Assembly (NCBI RefSeq): GCF_017303155.1 | Contig: NZ_JAEKJR010000003.1 | Location: 248,001-312,000, forward strand | Reading direction: 5' to 3' | DNA length: 64,000 bases | Source of the DNA: Microbulbifer salipaludis | GTDB taxonomy: Bacteria; Pseudomonadota; Gammaproteobacteria; Pseudomonadales; Cellvibrionaceae | Shown here: in pieces, positions 1-8,851 of the stretch | Numbering within the stretch: the stretch's first letter is position 1 | How the letters are laid out: each line of letters starts with the position of its first letter | Notes under the pieces: model-generated | What the model was told of the DNA's origin: nothing | Seen by the model: only the letters and a program-made list of their open reading frames with translations | Database searches by the model: none | Made by a program: the position numbers and the translations under genes

Positions 1-1189
1 CTTCCCCGCACAGCCACGCCTGTGCCGCGGCTTTTCGTGCAATCGCCATGTAAAGGCCGGCCACCTCGCCCTCTGGGTCTTGCGACACCGTCGGCTGACC
101 GCTGTCTACCTGTTCGCGAATGGACATCGCCAGGGGCAGCTGCCCCAGCAACTGGGTCTGATAATCCCGCGCAATCTTTTCCCCACCGCCGGCGCCAAAA
201 ATGGGTTCCCGATGACCGCACTGCGAGCAGGTGTGCAGCGCCATGTTTTCCACGATGCCCAGCACCGGCACCGAGACCTTGCGGAACATCTCCACGCCCT
301 TGATCGCATCCACCAGCGCCAGGTCCTGGGGTGTGGTCACGATCACCGCACCGGCCAGAGTCACCTTCTGCGCCAGCGTCAGCTGGATGTCACCGGTGCC
401 CGGGGGCATGTCTACAACGAGATAATCCAGCTCGCCGTCTTCACTGCCCTGCCCCCACAGTGTCTGGGTCAGCATCTGGTTCAGCGCACCACTGGCCATG
501 GGCCCGCGCCACACCGCCGGGGTGCTCTCGGTGAGCAGATAGCCAAGCGACATGGTCTGCAATCCCTGCGCCGGTATCGGTACAAAGAACTTGCCGCCCT
601 GCACCTCGGGCCGCAGCCCTTCGGTGCCCAGCATGGTGGGCAGGCTGGGACCATAAATGTCTGCGTCCAGCAGGCCCACGGAAGCGCCCTCTGCCGCCAG
701 CGCCAGTGCCAGATTCACCGCCGTGGTGGACTTGCCTACGCCTCCTTTACCGGAAGCGACCGCGATGATGTTCTTTACCGCGCGCAGGGCCTCGACACCC
801 TCACCGAACTCTGTACGGCCGATATCGAAATACAGATCACTCTGGATCGACGCCCCCTTGAGCGGGCCGTCGGCGAGCAGCGGCGCACAGGCGCTATGGA
901 TGCGCTGGGCCCAGGCATCCTGCTGACTCGCGCAGGGGTAACCCAGGGTCACACCGGTGAACAGGGTGCCGTCGTCAAAGCCCACCTCAATATCGGCCTC
1001 CAGCTGATCCAGCGGCAGCCCGGTGGCAGGATCCTCAAGCGCCCCGATTACCTCCGCTACGCGCTCCAGCTGAGCCTGGACGTCTGCGGGAATATCCTCG
1101 TGGTCATGTTCATGCTGATGGTCGGTCACACTGCGATCCTCGCTGCTGGCTGGCGGGAAGGGATTTCCCGCGTGGGTTTGCGGCGGCAT
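1..1189 (-). CDS. apbC: Mrp/ApbC family iron-sulfur cluster carrier ATPase (3' end cut by window edge)
   Basis: P-loop NTPase of the Mrp/NBP35 family, which carries and transfers Fe-S clusters to apoproteins in the cytoplasm. Translating the minus strand gives an N-terminal MIP18/DUF59-like part (about residues 30-125), then the deviant Walker A motif [10 protein letters not shown] at about residue 148 and a Walker B-like [10 protein letters not shown]. Further on, [12 protein letters not shown] carries the CxxC pair that binds the bridging cluster. A short His/Asp/Glu-rich stretch (HQHEHDHE) lies near the N-terminus. The frame stays open to base 1, so the C-terminus is missing. The ATG at 1189 is the first in-frame ATG but has a poor ribosome site; a GTG at 1129 preceded by GAGG is a real alternative. 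It is divergent from metG, the same arrangement as in E. coli, which supports the call. Confidence 0.93.
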   Translation of the reverse strand, partial: MPPQTHAGNPFPPASSEDRSVTDHQHEHDHEDIPADVQAQLERVAEVIGALEDPATGLPLDQLEADIEVGFDDGTLFTGVTLGYPCASQQDAWAQRIHSACAPLLADGPLKGASIQSDLYFDIGRTEFGEGVEALRAVKNIIAVASGKGGVGKSTTAVNLALALAAEGASVGLLDADIYGPSLPTMLGTEGLRPEVQGGKFFVPIPAQGLQTMSLGYLLTESTPAVWRGPMASGALNQMLTQTLWGQGSEDGELDYLVVDMPPGTGDIQLTLAQKVTLAGAVIVTTPQDLALVDAIKGVEMFRKVSVPVLGIVENMALHTCSQCGHREPIFGAGGGEKIARDYQTQLLGQLPLAMSIREQVDSGQPTVSQDPEGEVAGLYMAIARKAAAQAWLCGE

Positions 1190-1353
1190 TGTGGGCAAGG
1201 TACGCAGCCAACACAAGGGTGATACGGCCCATCGCGGGTGCCTTGCAGGGCCCATTTCTGCTATATTCCGCGCTCTTTTCCGGTCGCCCCCGGCACCGGC
1301 AAGCGCCCCCGAACTACTTGGACAATCCAGTCTCGCAGCTTTTGGAATCAACG

Positions 1354-3393
1354 ATGTCTCAGACTCGCACCCAGCCCAGAAACATCCTCGTCACCAGCGC
1401 CCTGCCCTATGCCAATGGCTCCCTGCATCTGGGCCATATCCTCGAGTATATCCAGACGGATATCTGGGCCCGCTTCCAGCGCGCGCAGGGTAACCAGTGC
1501 CTGTACATGTGCGCCGACGATGCGCACGGCACCGCCATCATGCTGAAAGCCGAACAACTGGGCCTGACCGCGGAACAGCACATTGCCAATATGCAGGCCG
1601 AGCACCAGCGGGACTTCAACGACTTCCTGATCGGTGTGGATAACTATCACTCCACCCACTCGGAAGAGAACCGCGAACTGTCGGCGATGATCTACAAGCG
1701 CCTGCGCGACAACGGGCACATCGCCTCGCGCACCATTACCCAGGCGTTCGACCCCGAGAAGGAACTGTTCCTCGCCGACCGCTACATCAAGGGCACCTGC
1801 CCGAAATGTAAAACAGAAGACCAGTACGGCGACAACTGTGAAGCCTGTGGCGCGACCTACAGCCCCACCGAACTGATCAACCCGGTCTCCGTCATCTCCG
1901 GCGCCACACCGGTGGAGAAAGAGTCCGAGCATTTCTTCTTTACCCTGCCGGCCTTCACCGATTTCCTGAAGCAGTGGACCCGCGCTGGCCACCTGCAGAA
2001 TGAAGTGGCGAACAAGCTCGCCGAGTGGCTGGACGAGGGGCTGCAGGAGTGGGACATCTCCCGCGATGCCCCCTACTTCGGCTTCGAAATCCCCGATGCC
2101 CCGGGCAAGTATTTTTACGTGTGGCTGGACGCACCCATCGGCTATATGGCGAGCCTGAAAAATTACTGCGATGAGAAAGGCCTCGACTGGCAGGAATACT
2201 GGAAGAAAGACAGCAGCGCCGAGGTGTATCATTTTATCGGCAAGGACATCGTCAACTTCCACGCCCTGTTCTGGCCGGCGATGCTCGACTCCGCCGACTT
2301 CCGCACCCCCAGCAAGGTGTGTGTGCACGGCTTCCTGACCGTGAATGGCAAGAAGATGTCCAAGTCCCGCGGCACCTTCATCAATGCGCGCAACTACCTC
2401 GACCACCTGAGCCCGGAATACCTGCGCTACTACTTTGCCGCCAAACTCACCGCCGGTGTCGACGACCTGGACCTGAACCTGGACGACTTCATCGCCAAGG
2501 TGAATTCGGACCTGGTGGGCAAAGTGGTCAACATCGCCTCGCGCACCGCTAAGTTTGTGAGTAAATCCGGCGGTAATCTGGCCAGCGAGCTGGCCGACGC
2601 CGCACTGTGGAACCAGTTTGTGGAAGCCGCGCCGCGTATCACCGAATTCTTTGAAGCGCGCGAATACAGCCGCGCAACCCGCGAAATCATGGCACTGGCC
2701 GATGCCGCCAATGCCTGGATCGCCGACAAAGCACCCTGGTCGCTGGCGAAGGAAGAAGGCAAGGAAGCGGAAGTGCTGGCGATCTGCTCCCAGGGCGTGA
2801 ACATGTTCCGCGCGCTGATGACCTGGCTGGCACCGGTACTGCCGGAAACCGCAAAAAAAGCCGAGGAATTCCTCGGCGTGGCGCTGGACTGGAACGCCGC
2901 CGTGACACCGCTGGCCGGCCACACCATCAACAAGTTCAAGCCGCTGATGCAGCGTGTGGAAAAGCCCCAGGTGGAAGCGATGCAGGAAGCGGCGAAGGAA
3001 TCCCTCGCACAGCTGCAGGCAGAAGCGAAGGCGGCGAGCGGCCCGCTAGCGGACGATCCACTGGCAGAGCAGATTCAGTTCGACGATTTTGCCAAGGTCG
3101 ACCTGCGCATTGCGCTCATTGCCAATGCGGAGCATGTGGAAGGTGCCGGCAAGCTGCTGCGCCTGACCCTGGACCTGGGTGGCGAAACCCGCAATGTATT
3201 TGCCGGCATCAAGAGCGCCTACAGCCCGGAAGACCTGATCGGCAAGCACACGGTGATGGTGGCCAACCTGGCGCCGCGCAAGATGCGCTTTGGTGTCAGT
3301 GAAGGCATGGTGCTGGCGGCGGGCCCGGGGGGCAAAGACCTCTGGATTCTGGAGCCACACGCCGGTGCGCAGCCGGGTATGCGGGTGATGTAA
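1354..3393 (+). CDS. metG: Methionyl-tRNA synthetase
   Basis: Cytoplasmic enzyme that charges tRNA(Met) with methionine, 679 residues, the usual length for the long bacterial form. Class I signatures are present: HLGH (residues 25-28) in the HIGH position and KMSKS at 334-338. A zinc knuckle with C149, C152, C162 and C165 sits in the connective peptide. The last 110 or so residues (from about [15 protein letters not shown]) form the EMAP/Trbp111-type tRNA-binding domain that also mediates dimerisation. The open frame runs further upstream, but homology begins at [20 protein letters not shown], so ATG 1354 is the start. It is divergent from mrp across about 165 bases. Confidence 0.98.
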   Translation: MSQTRTQPRNILVTSALPYANGSLHLGHILEYIQTDIWARFQRAQGNQCLYMCADDAHGTAIMLKAEQLGLTAEQHIANMQAEHQRDFNDFLIGVDNYHSTHSEENRELSAMIYKRLRDNGHIASRTITQAFDPEKELFLADRYIKGTCPKCKTEDQYGDNCEACGATYSPTELINPVSVISGATPVEKESEHFFFTLPAFTDFLKQWTRAGHLQNEVANKLAEWLDEGLQEWDISRDAPYFGFEIPDAPGKYFYVWLDAPIGYMASLKNYCDEKGLDWQEYWKKDSSAEVYHFIGKDIVNFHALFWPAMLDSADFRTPSKVCVHGFLTVNGKKMSKSRGTFINARNYLDHLSPEYLRYYFAAKLTAGVDDLDLNLDDFIAKVNSDLVGKVVNIASRTAKFVSKSGGNLASELADAALWNQFVEAAPRITEFFEAREYSRATREIMALADAANAWIADKAPWSLAKEEGKEAEVLAICSQGVNMFRALMTWLAPVLPETAKKAEEFLGVALDWNAAVTPLAGHTINKFKPLMQRVEKPQVEAMQEAAKESLAQLQAEAKAASGPLADDPLAEQIQFDDFAKVDLRIALIANAEHVEGAGKLLRLTLDLGGETRNVFAGIKSAYSPEDLIGKHTVMVANLAPRKMRFGVSEGMVLAAGPGGKDLWILEPHAGAQPGMRVM

Positions 3394-3542
3394 ATCCAGC
3401 TCGCGCCCGGGGCTTTGTTTGAAGTTCCGGGCGGCCCTCAGCGGTCGCCTTCAGCTCCACAGCCTCATCGGCAATCGTTCCGCAGAACGTGCCCCCTGGG
3501 GGCCCTGGCTTCAACTTCATTAAATTAAAAAGGATATTGGAA

Positions 3543-4475
3543 ATGCGTGGGGTTTTTCTGGATACGCTGACGATGAAACTGGAGGAGCTGGATACGGCCG
3601 CTCTGGAAAACGCGCTCGATCAATGGGATTTTTTTGAAACCACCTCGCCCGAGCAGACCGCAGAGCGTATTGCCAACGTGGACGTGGTGATCACCAACAA
3701 GGTGGTGCTCGACCGGCAGTTGATTGAAAGTGCCCCAAACCTGAAACTGATCTGCGTCTGCGCCACCGGCACCAACAACATCGACCTGGACGCCGCCGCG
3801 GAAAAAAATATCCCGGTCAAAAATGTCACCGGCTATACCGGCGCATCCCTCGCGCAACATACCCTCGCCCTGATCCTCGCCCTCGCTACCCGCTGGCACC
3901 AGTATCACGCGGACGTACGCAATGGCAGCTGGGCCGCATCGCCCGTATTCTGCCGCCTTGATTATCCGGTAATCGAACTGGCGGGAAAAAAACTAGGTAT
4001 CATCGGCTACGGCGATCTCGGGCAGAAGGTCGCACAGCTGGGGCAGGCGCTGGGCATGGACGTGCTGGTTGCCGAGTCCTTCAGCGGGGCGCAAAAAGCA
4101 GGGCGGGTACCCCTCGGCCAACTGCTGGCAGAGTCGGATGTGGTAAGCCTGCACTGTCCGCTAACGCCAGCCACCGACCAGATGGTAGACGCGGCCTTTC
4201 TCGCAGCCATGAAACCTACCGCGTTTCTGATCAACACCGCCCGCGGCGGGCTGGTGGATGAGAAAGCCCTGCTTGCCGCGTTGCGCAGCGGTGACATTGC
4301 CGGCGCGGCCCTCGATGTGTTGAGCGTAGAGCCGCCGCCCGCCGATCACCCGCTGCTGGCCGACGACATCCCCAACCTAATTATCACGCCCCATAACGCG
4401 TGGATCAGCCGTGAGAGCCGCCAGAGACTGCTCGACGGTGTGGTCGACAATATCACCCAACAGTTTTCCATATAA
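3543..4475 (+). CDS. D-2-hydroxyacid dehydrogenase (glycerate/hydroxypyruvate reductase type)
   Basis: NAD(P)-dependent oxidoreductase of the D-isomer 2-hydroxyacid dehydrogenase family, 310 residues, close to HprA-type glycerate dehydrogenases. The Rossmann fold motif is GIIGYGDLGQKVAQLG. The catalytic triad is visible: Arg234 in NTARGG, Glu263 in LSVEPP and His284 in ITPHNAW. The N-terminus reads MRGVFLDTLTMKLEELD, a typical catalytic-domain beginning. ATG 3543 is preceded by AAAAGGATATTGGAA, a good ribosome site, so upstream in-frame codons are not used. The substrate cannot be fixed from sequence: hydroxypyruvate/glycerate is most likely, other 2-ketoacids are possible. It stands alone, 150 bases after metG, and is followed by a long inverted repeat. 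Confidence 0.88.
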   Translation: MRGVFLDTLTMKLEELDTAALENALDQWDFFETTSPEQTAERIANVDVVITNKVVLDRQLIESAPNLKLICVCATGTNNIDLDAAAEKNIPVKNVTGYTGASLAQHTLALILALATRWHQYHADVRNGSWAASPVFCRLDYPVIELAGKKLGIIGYGDLGQKVAQLGQALGMDVLVAESFSGAQKAGRVPLGQLLAESDVVSLHCPLTPATDQMVDAAFLAAMKPTAFLINTARGGLVDEKALLAALRSGDIAGAALDVLSVEPPPADHPLLADDIPNLIITPHNAWISRESRQRLLDGVVDNITQQFSI

Positions 4476-4476
4476 A

Positions 4477-4594
4477 AAGCCCCGGACTGCCCCTGGGACT
4501 GCCCCTGGTAGGAGGTGTGAAACTGTCGTGCGCGGTGCAGAACTCTCTTCCGCGGAGCAGAACTGTGCATGCGGGACCGGGTAGTCCGGGGCTT
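4477..4594. repeat. 12-bp perfect inverted repeat with 94-base internal segment
   Basis: AAGCCCCGGACT at 4477-4488 is matched exactly by AGTCCGGGGCTT at 4583-4594, beginning two bases after the stop codon of the dehydrogenase gene. Inside are a direct tandem repeat (GACTGCCCCTGG, about 4485-4508) and a doubled GCAGAACT (near 4537 and 4557). No T-run follows the right arm, so it is not a standard intrinsic terminator. It could be a 3' UTR structure, a small structured RNA or a degenerate repetitive element. Confidence 0.6.
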
Positions 4595-4743
4595 GATAAA
4601 CCGAAAACCCGCCCTGTTCACGCCTGTTCGATCTATCGCGTGACTCGCTAAGACCGATTATTTTTATCGGTGATTTTTCTCTCCCAACGCCCCCGCCACA
4701 AGCCTATCCTTCGCGCTCAACCTGACTATCAGAGGAGAACGTC

Positions 4744-5067
4744 ATGGCATCTGCAAAAATGCCCAACAGTGGCACACATTCAACTCGCGATAAATTGAGT
4801 CAAGCCTATAACCTGGCCGGCGAGGCCGCGCACGATACCGCGGAGCAGGTAAAAACCCGCGCTCGTGAAACGGCAGATCAGGTCAAGTCACGTGCTCGTG
4901 AAACCGCCGATCAGGTGAAAGCGCGCACCCAGGCCGGTGTAGAACACAGTAAGCAACGCGCCCACGATGTGGCAGAGCGCGCAGAAAGCTCCATCAAGGC
5001 CCATCCGCTGGTCAGTGTGGGCTGCGCCTTTGCCGCCGGCTGGCTCATTGCGAAAATCTTGAAATAA
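4744..5067 (+). CDS. DUF883 (ElaB/YqjD-like) membrane-anchored protein
   Basis: Small protein of 107 residues in the ElaB/YqjD/DUF883 family, whose members are tail-anchored inner-membrane proteins reported to bind ribosomes in stationary phase. The central part is an amphipathic, charged helix with an 11-residue tandem repeat (RARETADQVKS followed by RARETADQVKA). The end has the hallmark ending: a Pro-containing turn (KAHPLVSVG), a glycine-rich hydrophobic segment (CAFAAGWLIAKIL) and a terminal Lys. AGAGGAGAAC lies just before ATG 4744. It heads a three-gene set with YqjE-like and YqjK-like genes, the same order as yqjDEK in enterobacteria. Confidence 0.88.
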   Translation: MASAKMPNSGTHSTRDKLSQAYNLAGEAAHDTAEQVKTRARETADQVKSRARETADQVKARTQAGVEHSKQRAHDVAERAESSIKAHPLVSVGCAFAAGWLIAKILK

Positions 5068-5187
5068 CCTTGAAGCAACTTTGCAACAACCTTGAAGTAA
5101 CGAAGAAACAACGAGGCTCTATCTGTTCAGGCCGCATGCCTGAACAGGCAAACTGTATAACTTGCTGGCGATTCTGGGGATTACTGC

Positions 5188-5748
5188 ATGGCCGGATCAG
5201 AAAAACCGGAACAGAGACAGGATACCGCTAACAGCGACGCTGCATCGACCACGAGCAAGGAAGGCGTTCAGCAATCCCCTGACCCGGCTGCCGACACCAG
5301 CGGCCGGGCACACTATGCTGAGAAAGACGCGGGTGCCGGTGAGTCGATCTCTGGCATAAAGACCGAAATCGATGCCCTCGTTCAACGGGCCGAGGCGACC
5401 ATGACACTGGCTACCGCCTGGTCAGAGAATTTCACCCGCCTTGTGCAACTGGAGTTCCAGCGCACCCTAAGCGCCGGAAAGCGCATCGTCGTATTACTGC
5501 TGTTCCTATTTTTTCTCGCCGTTGCGTTGATCGTGAGCCTGTGCGCAGGCTTGGGATTGCTCGGTTATTATTTCTTCCAGTCCATCTATCTGGGTTTCGG
5601 GATTTTCTTCCTATCACAGTTGCTGGTTTTTTCCGGCTTGCTGTTGTCGATCAACCGCCTGCGCGGGTTACTCGGCTTTGAAGAAAGTAAAAAACAGGTC
5701 AATGAGGCACTGAACGATGTCACTGCGCTCTTTAAACAGACAGATTAA
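5188..5748 (+). CDS. YqjE-like phage-holin-family inner-membrane protein
   Basis: 186 residues. The first 75 or so are hydrophilic and low in complexity (Gln, Ala, Asp, Glu). They are followed by a conserved amphipathic stretch (SENFTRLVQLEFQRTLSAGK) and two long hydrophobic helices (about 98-125 and 130-152). This is the pattern of the YqjE / putative actinobacterial holin-X family. The C-terminus is again charged (FEESKKQVNEALNDVTALF). Its position between a YqjD-like and a YqjK-like gene supports the assignment. Function is not established for the family; a structural role in the membrane is likely. The 3' end overlaps the next gene by 32 bases. Confidence 0.75.
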   Translation: MAGSEKPEQRQDTANSDAASTTSKEGVQQSPDPAADTSGRAHYAEKDAGAGESISGIKTEIDALVQRAEATMTLATAWSENFTRLVQLEFQRTLSAGKRIVVLLLFLFFLAVALIVSLCAGLGLLGYYFFQSIYLGFGIFFLSQLLVFSGLLLSINRLRGLLGFEESKKQVNEALNDVTALFKQTD

Positions 5749-5959
5749 ACACTGCCGGGAGGAAATGGACTTGCAGCGCGAAAGTGCGGTGTCCCTTCTG
5801 GAGCAGCAGCGTGTCCAGGCACTGACGCAAACCCGAAGAGTTCCTTTGCCCGTCGCCATGGGCCTTGCATTTGCGGGCGGCTATGTTCTGCAGCGTTTCT
5901 TTAATACCCCCGCGCCACATACACTGATCAACTGGTACCTGACACTGCGGGCATTCTGA
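5717..5959 (+). CDS. YqjK-like small protein
   Basis: 80 residues. The N-terminal half is a charged helix (RQIKHCREEMDLQRESAVSLLEQQR). Then come a Pro/Arg turn and a short hydrophobic segment (LPVAMGLAFAGGYVLQRFF) that may be a single membrane helix. It overlaps the end of the YqjE-like gene in a different frame, as expected for translational coupling. The identification rests mostly on operon position and general character, since YqjK proteins are short and poorly conserved. It converges on the nasR-type gene with 32 bases between the stop codons. Confidence 0.65.
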   Translation: MSLRSLNRQIKHCREEMDLQRESAVSLLEQQRVQALTQTRRVPLPVAMGLAFAGGYVLQRFFNTPAPHTLINWYLTLRAF

Positions 5960-5991
5960 CCGCCAGCACTGTCTCGCCAGCGGGATTCGGT

Positions 5992-7350
5992 TCAAACCGG
6001 TTTGCCATCTCCCGTTGTGGATCTGGGCCGCGCACTGCCGCCACCGGGCTTCGCGGCACTGCGCTGGTTTCCGATTTCAATAATTTTTTGCGCCACGTCC
6101 GCCAGCCTGAGATTCATTTCCATCGCTCGCTGCTGCATGGTTCGATAGGCATCGTCTTCACTCAGGCGCAGGTTGCGCATCAGTACGCCCTTGGCCCGCT
6201 CAATCAACTTGCGCTCCGTCAGCGCCCGACGGGTTTCTTCCAACTCCTCGTTCACCTTTTGAATATGCGCCACCTGCGAACGGATCAGATCGTACAGGGA
6301 GTGCGTCAGATTCTGGCCGTGCAGTGTTGGCACTGCTGCCGCCTCCGCGCGGCCGTAGAGCCCGGGCACTTCCGGATCGAACAAAACCGCCAGCGCCGGT
6401 ACGCGCCCCCAGTCAGAGGATTTCATTTTCTGCAGTTGCGCGCGATGATGACCCAGCTCCGATTGTGCATCGGCCACCCGCTGACGGCTCACCTGCAACA
6501 GGCGGGCGGCCATCGCATCTTCGACACCGTGCATGGCATCAATACGCGTGGTGGCCAGCTGATACCAGACTTCGCTTACCTCGGGGGAAATGGGCTCGCC
6601 GTTTTTCAGCCCTGCAATCACCCGGCGCAGACGATTCAAATCCCGCGATGCCTCACTGTGCATAATTTCCTGCCAGCTGGATTCTTCGCTCTCTCCGGCG
6701 AACTCCAGAAAGACTTCTAGGCTGCGCCGCTGGCAGTCCTGTAATTGTTCAAGACGCAAATGCAGCTTTTCGTCGAACCGGCTACCGGCAAAACCGATGG
6801 CACCCCAGGCCCGCTCCTGCCCCGCGAACTCCTTGGCCTGCATAAAATTGAACAGCGCCACCAGCAACCGGGTTACCTCCGGGTCATCTGCCACGTCGGC
6901 GGCCTCAAACACCACCGAGAGCAACCCGGCAATCAATCGGCAGTAAGCATCCGTGGATGCCAGGGCGTTCACCTCAAATGCGTCGATGTGACGTCGCAGC
7001 TCTTCAAGCTCATCCAGGCCATGCAGTGAATAGGCGATGCTGTTCAACAGGCGCATATCTCGCGGACTGCTGCAGCGGTCGCCCTGTAGATACTGATCAT
7101 GCAGTAACTGGCGGAAGGTGTCCGCACTGCATGTACCTTCCCGGATCTGCTCCATGCGCAGTGCGGCGAACCGATGCCCGGAGGACACCAGGTAGATATT
7201 GCTGATACCGCGCTCCCGCTGCAGCTGGTGAACCAGGTCCGATACGGTGGTCACCAGTTCACAACTACTCGCCAGTCGCTCCAACGCCTGGATCTCGGAA
7301 CGCTTGGCGGCGAGCAGGAATTTTTCTGCGTCTTCACTGTGATTGGGCAT
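5992..7350 (-). CDS. nasR: NasR-type nitrate/nitrite-sensing ANTAR antiterminator
   Basis: 452 residues with the NasR architecture. The N-terminal NIT (nitrate/nitrite-sensing) all-helical region spans about residues 25-270 and includes the family hallmark LVHQLQRERGISNIYLVSSG. A short coiled coil follows, then a C-terminal ANTAR RNA-binding domain (about 370-430, RRALTERKLIERAKGVLM then EDDAYRTMQQRAMEMN). In Klebsiella, NasR binds nitrate or nitrite and then binds a hexaloop hairpin in the nasF leader to prevent termination. Here the divergent transporter operon has a matching leader (see 7621-7771), so the target is probably next door. The start at 7350 is the first ATG in frame with a weak ribosome site. 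Family assignment is firm; the ligand is by analogy. Confidence 0.9.
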   Translation of the reverse strand: MPNHSEDAEKFLLAAKRSEIQALERLASSCELVTTVSDLVHQLQRERGISNIYLVSSGHRFAALRMEQIREGTCSADTFRQLLHDQYLQGDRCSSPRDMRLLNSIAYSLHGLDELEELRRHIDAFEVNALASTDAYCRLIAGLLSVVFEAADVADDPEVTRLLVALFNFMQAKEFAGQERAWGAIGFAGSRFDEKLHLRLEQLQDCQRRSLEVFLEFAGESEESSWQEIMHSEASRDLNRLRRVIAGLKNGEPISPEVSEVWYQLATTRIDAMHGVEDAMAARLLQVSRQRVADAQSELGHHRAQLQKMKSSDWGRVPALAVLFDPEVPGLYGRAEAAAVPTLHGQNLTHSLYDLIRSQVAHIQKVNEELEETRRALTERKLIERAKGVLMRNLRLSEDDAYRTMQQRAMEMNLRLADVAQKIIEIGNQRSAAKPGGGSARPRSTTGDGKPV

Positions 7351-7620
7351 AGAGGCACTTTTAACAAAGAGTAATAATCCGCGGGCTGGGCGCCGGCGAT
7401 GGTGTTATGAAGTATTAACGAGCAATAAATATTCCATTGTTGAACGGTTTTCTGGTGAGACATCAGTCAAACTTTGCGCACCCCAGCGGCTAATTGCACG
7501 CCCCGAAACACACCATGCCGTGACCGCTCGCACCACAATCGCGCATTATGTGAGCGGCGCTGCGGCACCTGCCTTCCAAAACAATGGATTTCACCCGATT
7601 TTTTAATCATCCGCCGACGT

Positions 7621-7636
7621 TGGCACCGAACTTGCT
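7621..7636 (+). promoter_or_regulatory. Sigma-54 (RpoN) promoter of the nitrite transporter operon
   Basis: TGGCACCGAACTTGCT fits the -24/-12 consensus TGGCAC-N5-TTGC(A/T) at every conserved base, with the required 10 bases between GG and GC. Transcription would start near 7647, upstream of the hexaloop hairpin and terminator. Sigma-54 control normally needs an enhancer-binding protein such as NtrC. I see no convincing NtrC site upstream, only an imperfect dyad (CGCTCGCAC with GTGAGCG) around 7530-7560. Confidence 0.8.
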
Positions 7637-7657
7637 TCAAGCCTAAGCGTAGGCTTC

Positions 7658-7677
7658 TCGCGCAACAGGTTGTGCGA
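7658..7677 (+). promoter_or_regulatory. Candidate ANTAR-target hexaloop hairpin in the transporter leader
   Basis: Stem TCGCGCA / TGTGCGA (seven pairs, one G-U) closes a six-base loop ACAGGT. ANTAR proteins recognise hexaloops with A at position 1 and G at position 4, and both are present. It lies just after the predicted sigma-54 start and before the terminator at 7720-7771. A second hairpin of the same type, common in ANTAR targets, is not clear downstream. Confidence 0.6.
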
Positions 7678-7719
7678 AACCTGCTGGGCTTTGGCCCATG
7701 CAATAAAAATATTCTGGAT

Positions 7720-7771
7720 AAAGGCGTCCATCACGTTCCGGCTACGGCTGGTCTGTGTGGGCGCTTTTTTT
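7720..7771 (+). terminator. Intrinsic leader terminator upstream of the nitrite transporter
   Basis: AAAGGCGTCCA(T)CAC at 7720-7734 pairs with GTGTGGGCGC and the first Ts at 7755-7768, giving about ten core pairs with one bulged T, extended by an A/T base. A run of seven T (7765-7771) follows. It stands about 100 bases before the transporter start codon, so it must be read through for expression. This fits attenuation controlled by the adjacent ANTAR protein. The rest of the 7351-7871 intergenic region holds the sigma-54 promoter and presumably the nasR promoter. Confidence 0.75.
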
Positions 7772-7871
7772 GTGCCCGGGAAAAGTTGTTGTGGACAACA
7801 CGCCGTTAGCGCAGACACCCATTTCCAACACAGATGGCCAACCGGCTCTCAAACTTTCAAAGGTGACAACT

Positions 7872-8711
7872 ATGGCTTATCTCGTTCCCAACGAATTCGT
7901 GACCAAAATGGTCGACGCGGGGGAATCCAAAATTTACATGTCCACCCGCGACACCCTGGTACGCGCTTATATGGCGGGTGCCATCCTGGCACTGGCTGCG
8001 GTGTTCGCGGTAACCGTGGCGGTGACCACAGGCTCGCACCTTGTCGGGTCAATCCTGTTCCCGGTGGGCTTCTGTATGCTCTACCTGATGGGCTTCGATC
8101 TGCTCACCGGTGTGTTCGTGCTTGCGCCGCTGGCCTGGCTCGACAAGCGACCGGGCGTTACCTGGGCCGGAATCCTGCGCAACTGGGGGCTGGTTTTCGT
8201 GGGCAACTTTGCCGGCGCACTCACGGTCGCGGTGATGATGGCCTTTGTGTTTACCATGGGCTTTAACACCGAGCCGGGTGCGGTGGGTGCCAAGCTTTCC
8301 TCCATCGGTGAAGCGCGTACTCTCGGCTACGCCGAGTACGGAGCCGCTGGCTGGTTCACCATCTTCGTGCGCGGCATGCTGTGTAACTGGATGGTATCTA
8401 TGGGCGTGGTTGGGGCGATGGTATCGACCAACGTCAGCGGCAAGGTGATCGCCATGTGGATGCCGATCATGCTGTTCTTCTTTATGGCCTTCGAGCACTC
8501 CGTGGTGAACATGTTCCTGTTCCCCACCGCAATCATGATGGGCGGCGACTTTTCGGTGATGGATTATCTGATCTGGAACGAAATCCCCACTGCACTGGGC
8601 AACCTCGTTGGCGGTCTCGCGTTTACCGGCCTGACCCTGTACAGCACACACTACAAAACCGCACCGAAACGCCAGCTGACCGCGGCGGACACAAACCCGG
8701 CGCTCGCCTGA
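7872..8711 (+). CDS. Formate/nitrite transporter (FNT) family protein, NirC-like
   Basis: 279-residue pentameric FNT channel that moves nitrite, formate or related small anions across the inner membrane. Six hydrophobic segments are visible. Family signatures include GFDLLTGVF in the first half, FVRGMLCNWMVSMG, and FEHSVVNMF, whose His is the central pore histidine of FNT proteins. The start is ATG 7872, preceded by AAAGGTGACAACT; the frame is open further upstream, but FNT homology starts at MAYLVPNEFV. It is the first gene of an operon with the PP2C/kinase and cyanase genes, behind a sigma-54 promoter and an attenuator. Nitrite is the likeliest substrate from this context; cyanate import is a speculative alternative given cynS. 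Confidence 0.9.
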   Translation: MAYLVPNEFVTKMVDAGESKIYMSTRDTLVRAYMAGAILALAAVFAVTVAVTTGSHLVGSILFPVGFCMLYLMGFDLLTGVFVLAPLAWLDKRPGVTWAGILRNWGLVFVGNFAGALTVAVMMAFVFTMGFNTEPGAVGAKLSSIGEARTLGYAEYGAAGWFTIFVRGMLCNWMVSMGVVGAMVSTNVSGKVIAMWMPIMLFFFMAFEHSVVNMFLFPTAIMMGGDFSVMDYLIWNEIPTALGNLVGGLAFTGLTLYSTHYKTAPKRQLTAADTNPALA

Positions 8712-8738
8712 ACACAGCCTACAAGACCCGCTCCTGCG

Positions 8739-8827
8739 GTAGTGGTGTTCACGTAACACAGCCACGGGCGAAGGTGGCGATGCCGGGTGCGGCACCGCCA
8801 CCAAAAGGCTTAAGTGAACACCATTAC
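8739..8827 (+). ncRNA. Nested inverted repeats between transporter and kinase genes, possible structured RNA
   Basis: Outer stem GTAGTGGTGTTCAC (8739-8752) pairs with GTGAACACCATTAC (8814-8827), 14 pairs with one G-U. Inside are AGCC/GGCT arms, then a strong inner hairpin GGTGGCG...CGCCACC that itself encloses TGCC/GGCA. The whole element fills most of the 140-base gap before the next start codon (8852). No T-run follows, so it is not a plain terminator. It could be an mRNA processing or stability element, an unrecognised regulatory RNA or a small palindromic repeat. I matched it to no known riboswitch class. Confidence 0.5.
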
Positions 8828-8851
8828 GCACCGGCGGGGCTCTTTTATTCT

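Noticed and set aside
80..1222. 380-codon plus-strand open frame opposite mrp
   Set aside because: The minus strand encodes a complete Mrp signature ([10 protein letters not shown] and the CxxC pair); the plus-strand translation is Arg/Gln/His-rich with no family features.
1348..2922. 524-codon minus-strand frame inside metG
   Set aside because: Antisense shadow of a clear methionyl-tRNA synthetase gene in GC-rich DNA.
3403..3452. CGCCCGG/CCGGGCG hairpin after metG as a terminator
   Set aside because: No T-run follows and the loop is long; support is too weak.
7639..7656. Hairpin AAGCCT-AAGCGT-AGGCTT as the first ANTAR hexaloop
   Set aside because: The loop has A at position 1 but C, not G, at position 4, and the predicted sigma-54 start (about 7647) falls inside it, so the transcript would not contain the full stem.
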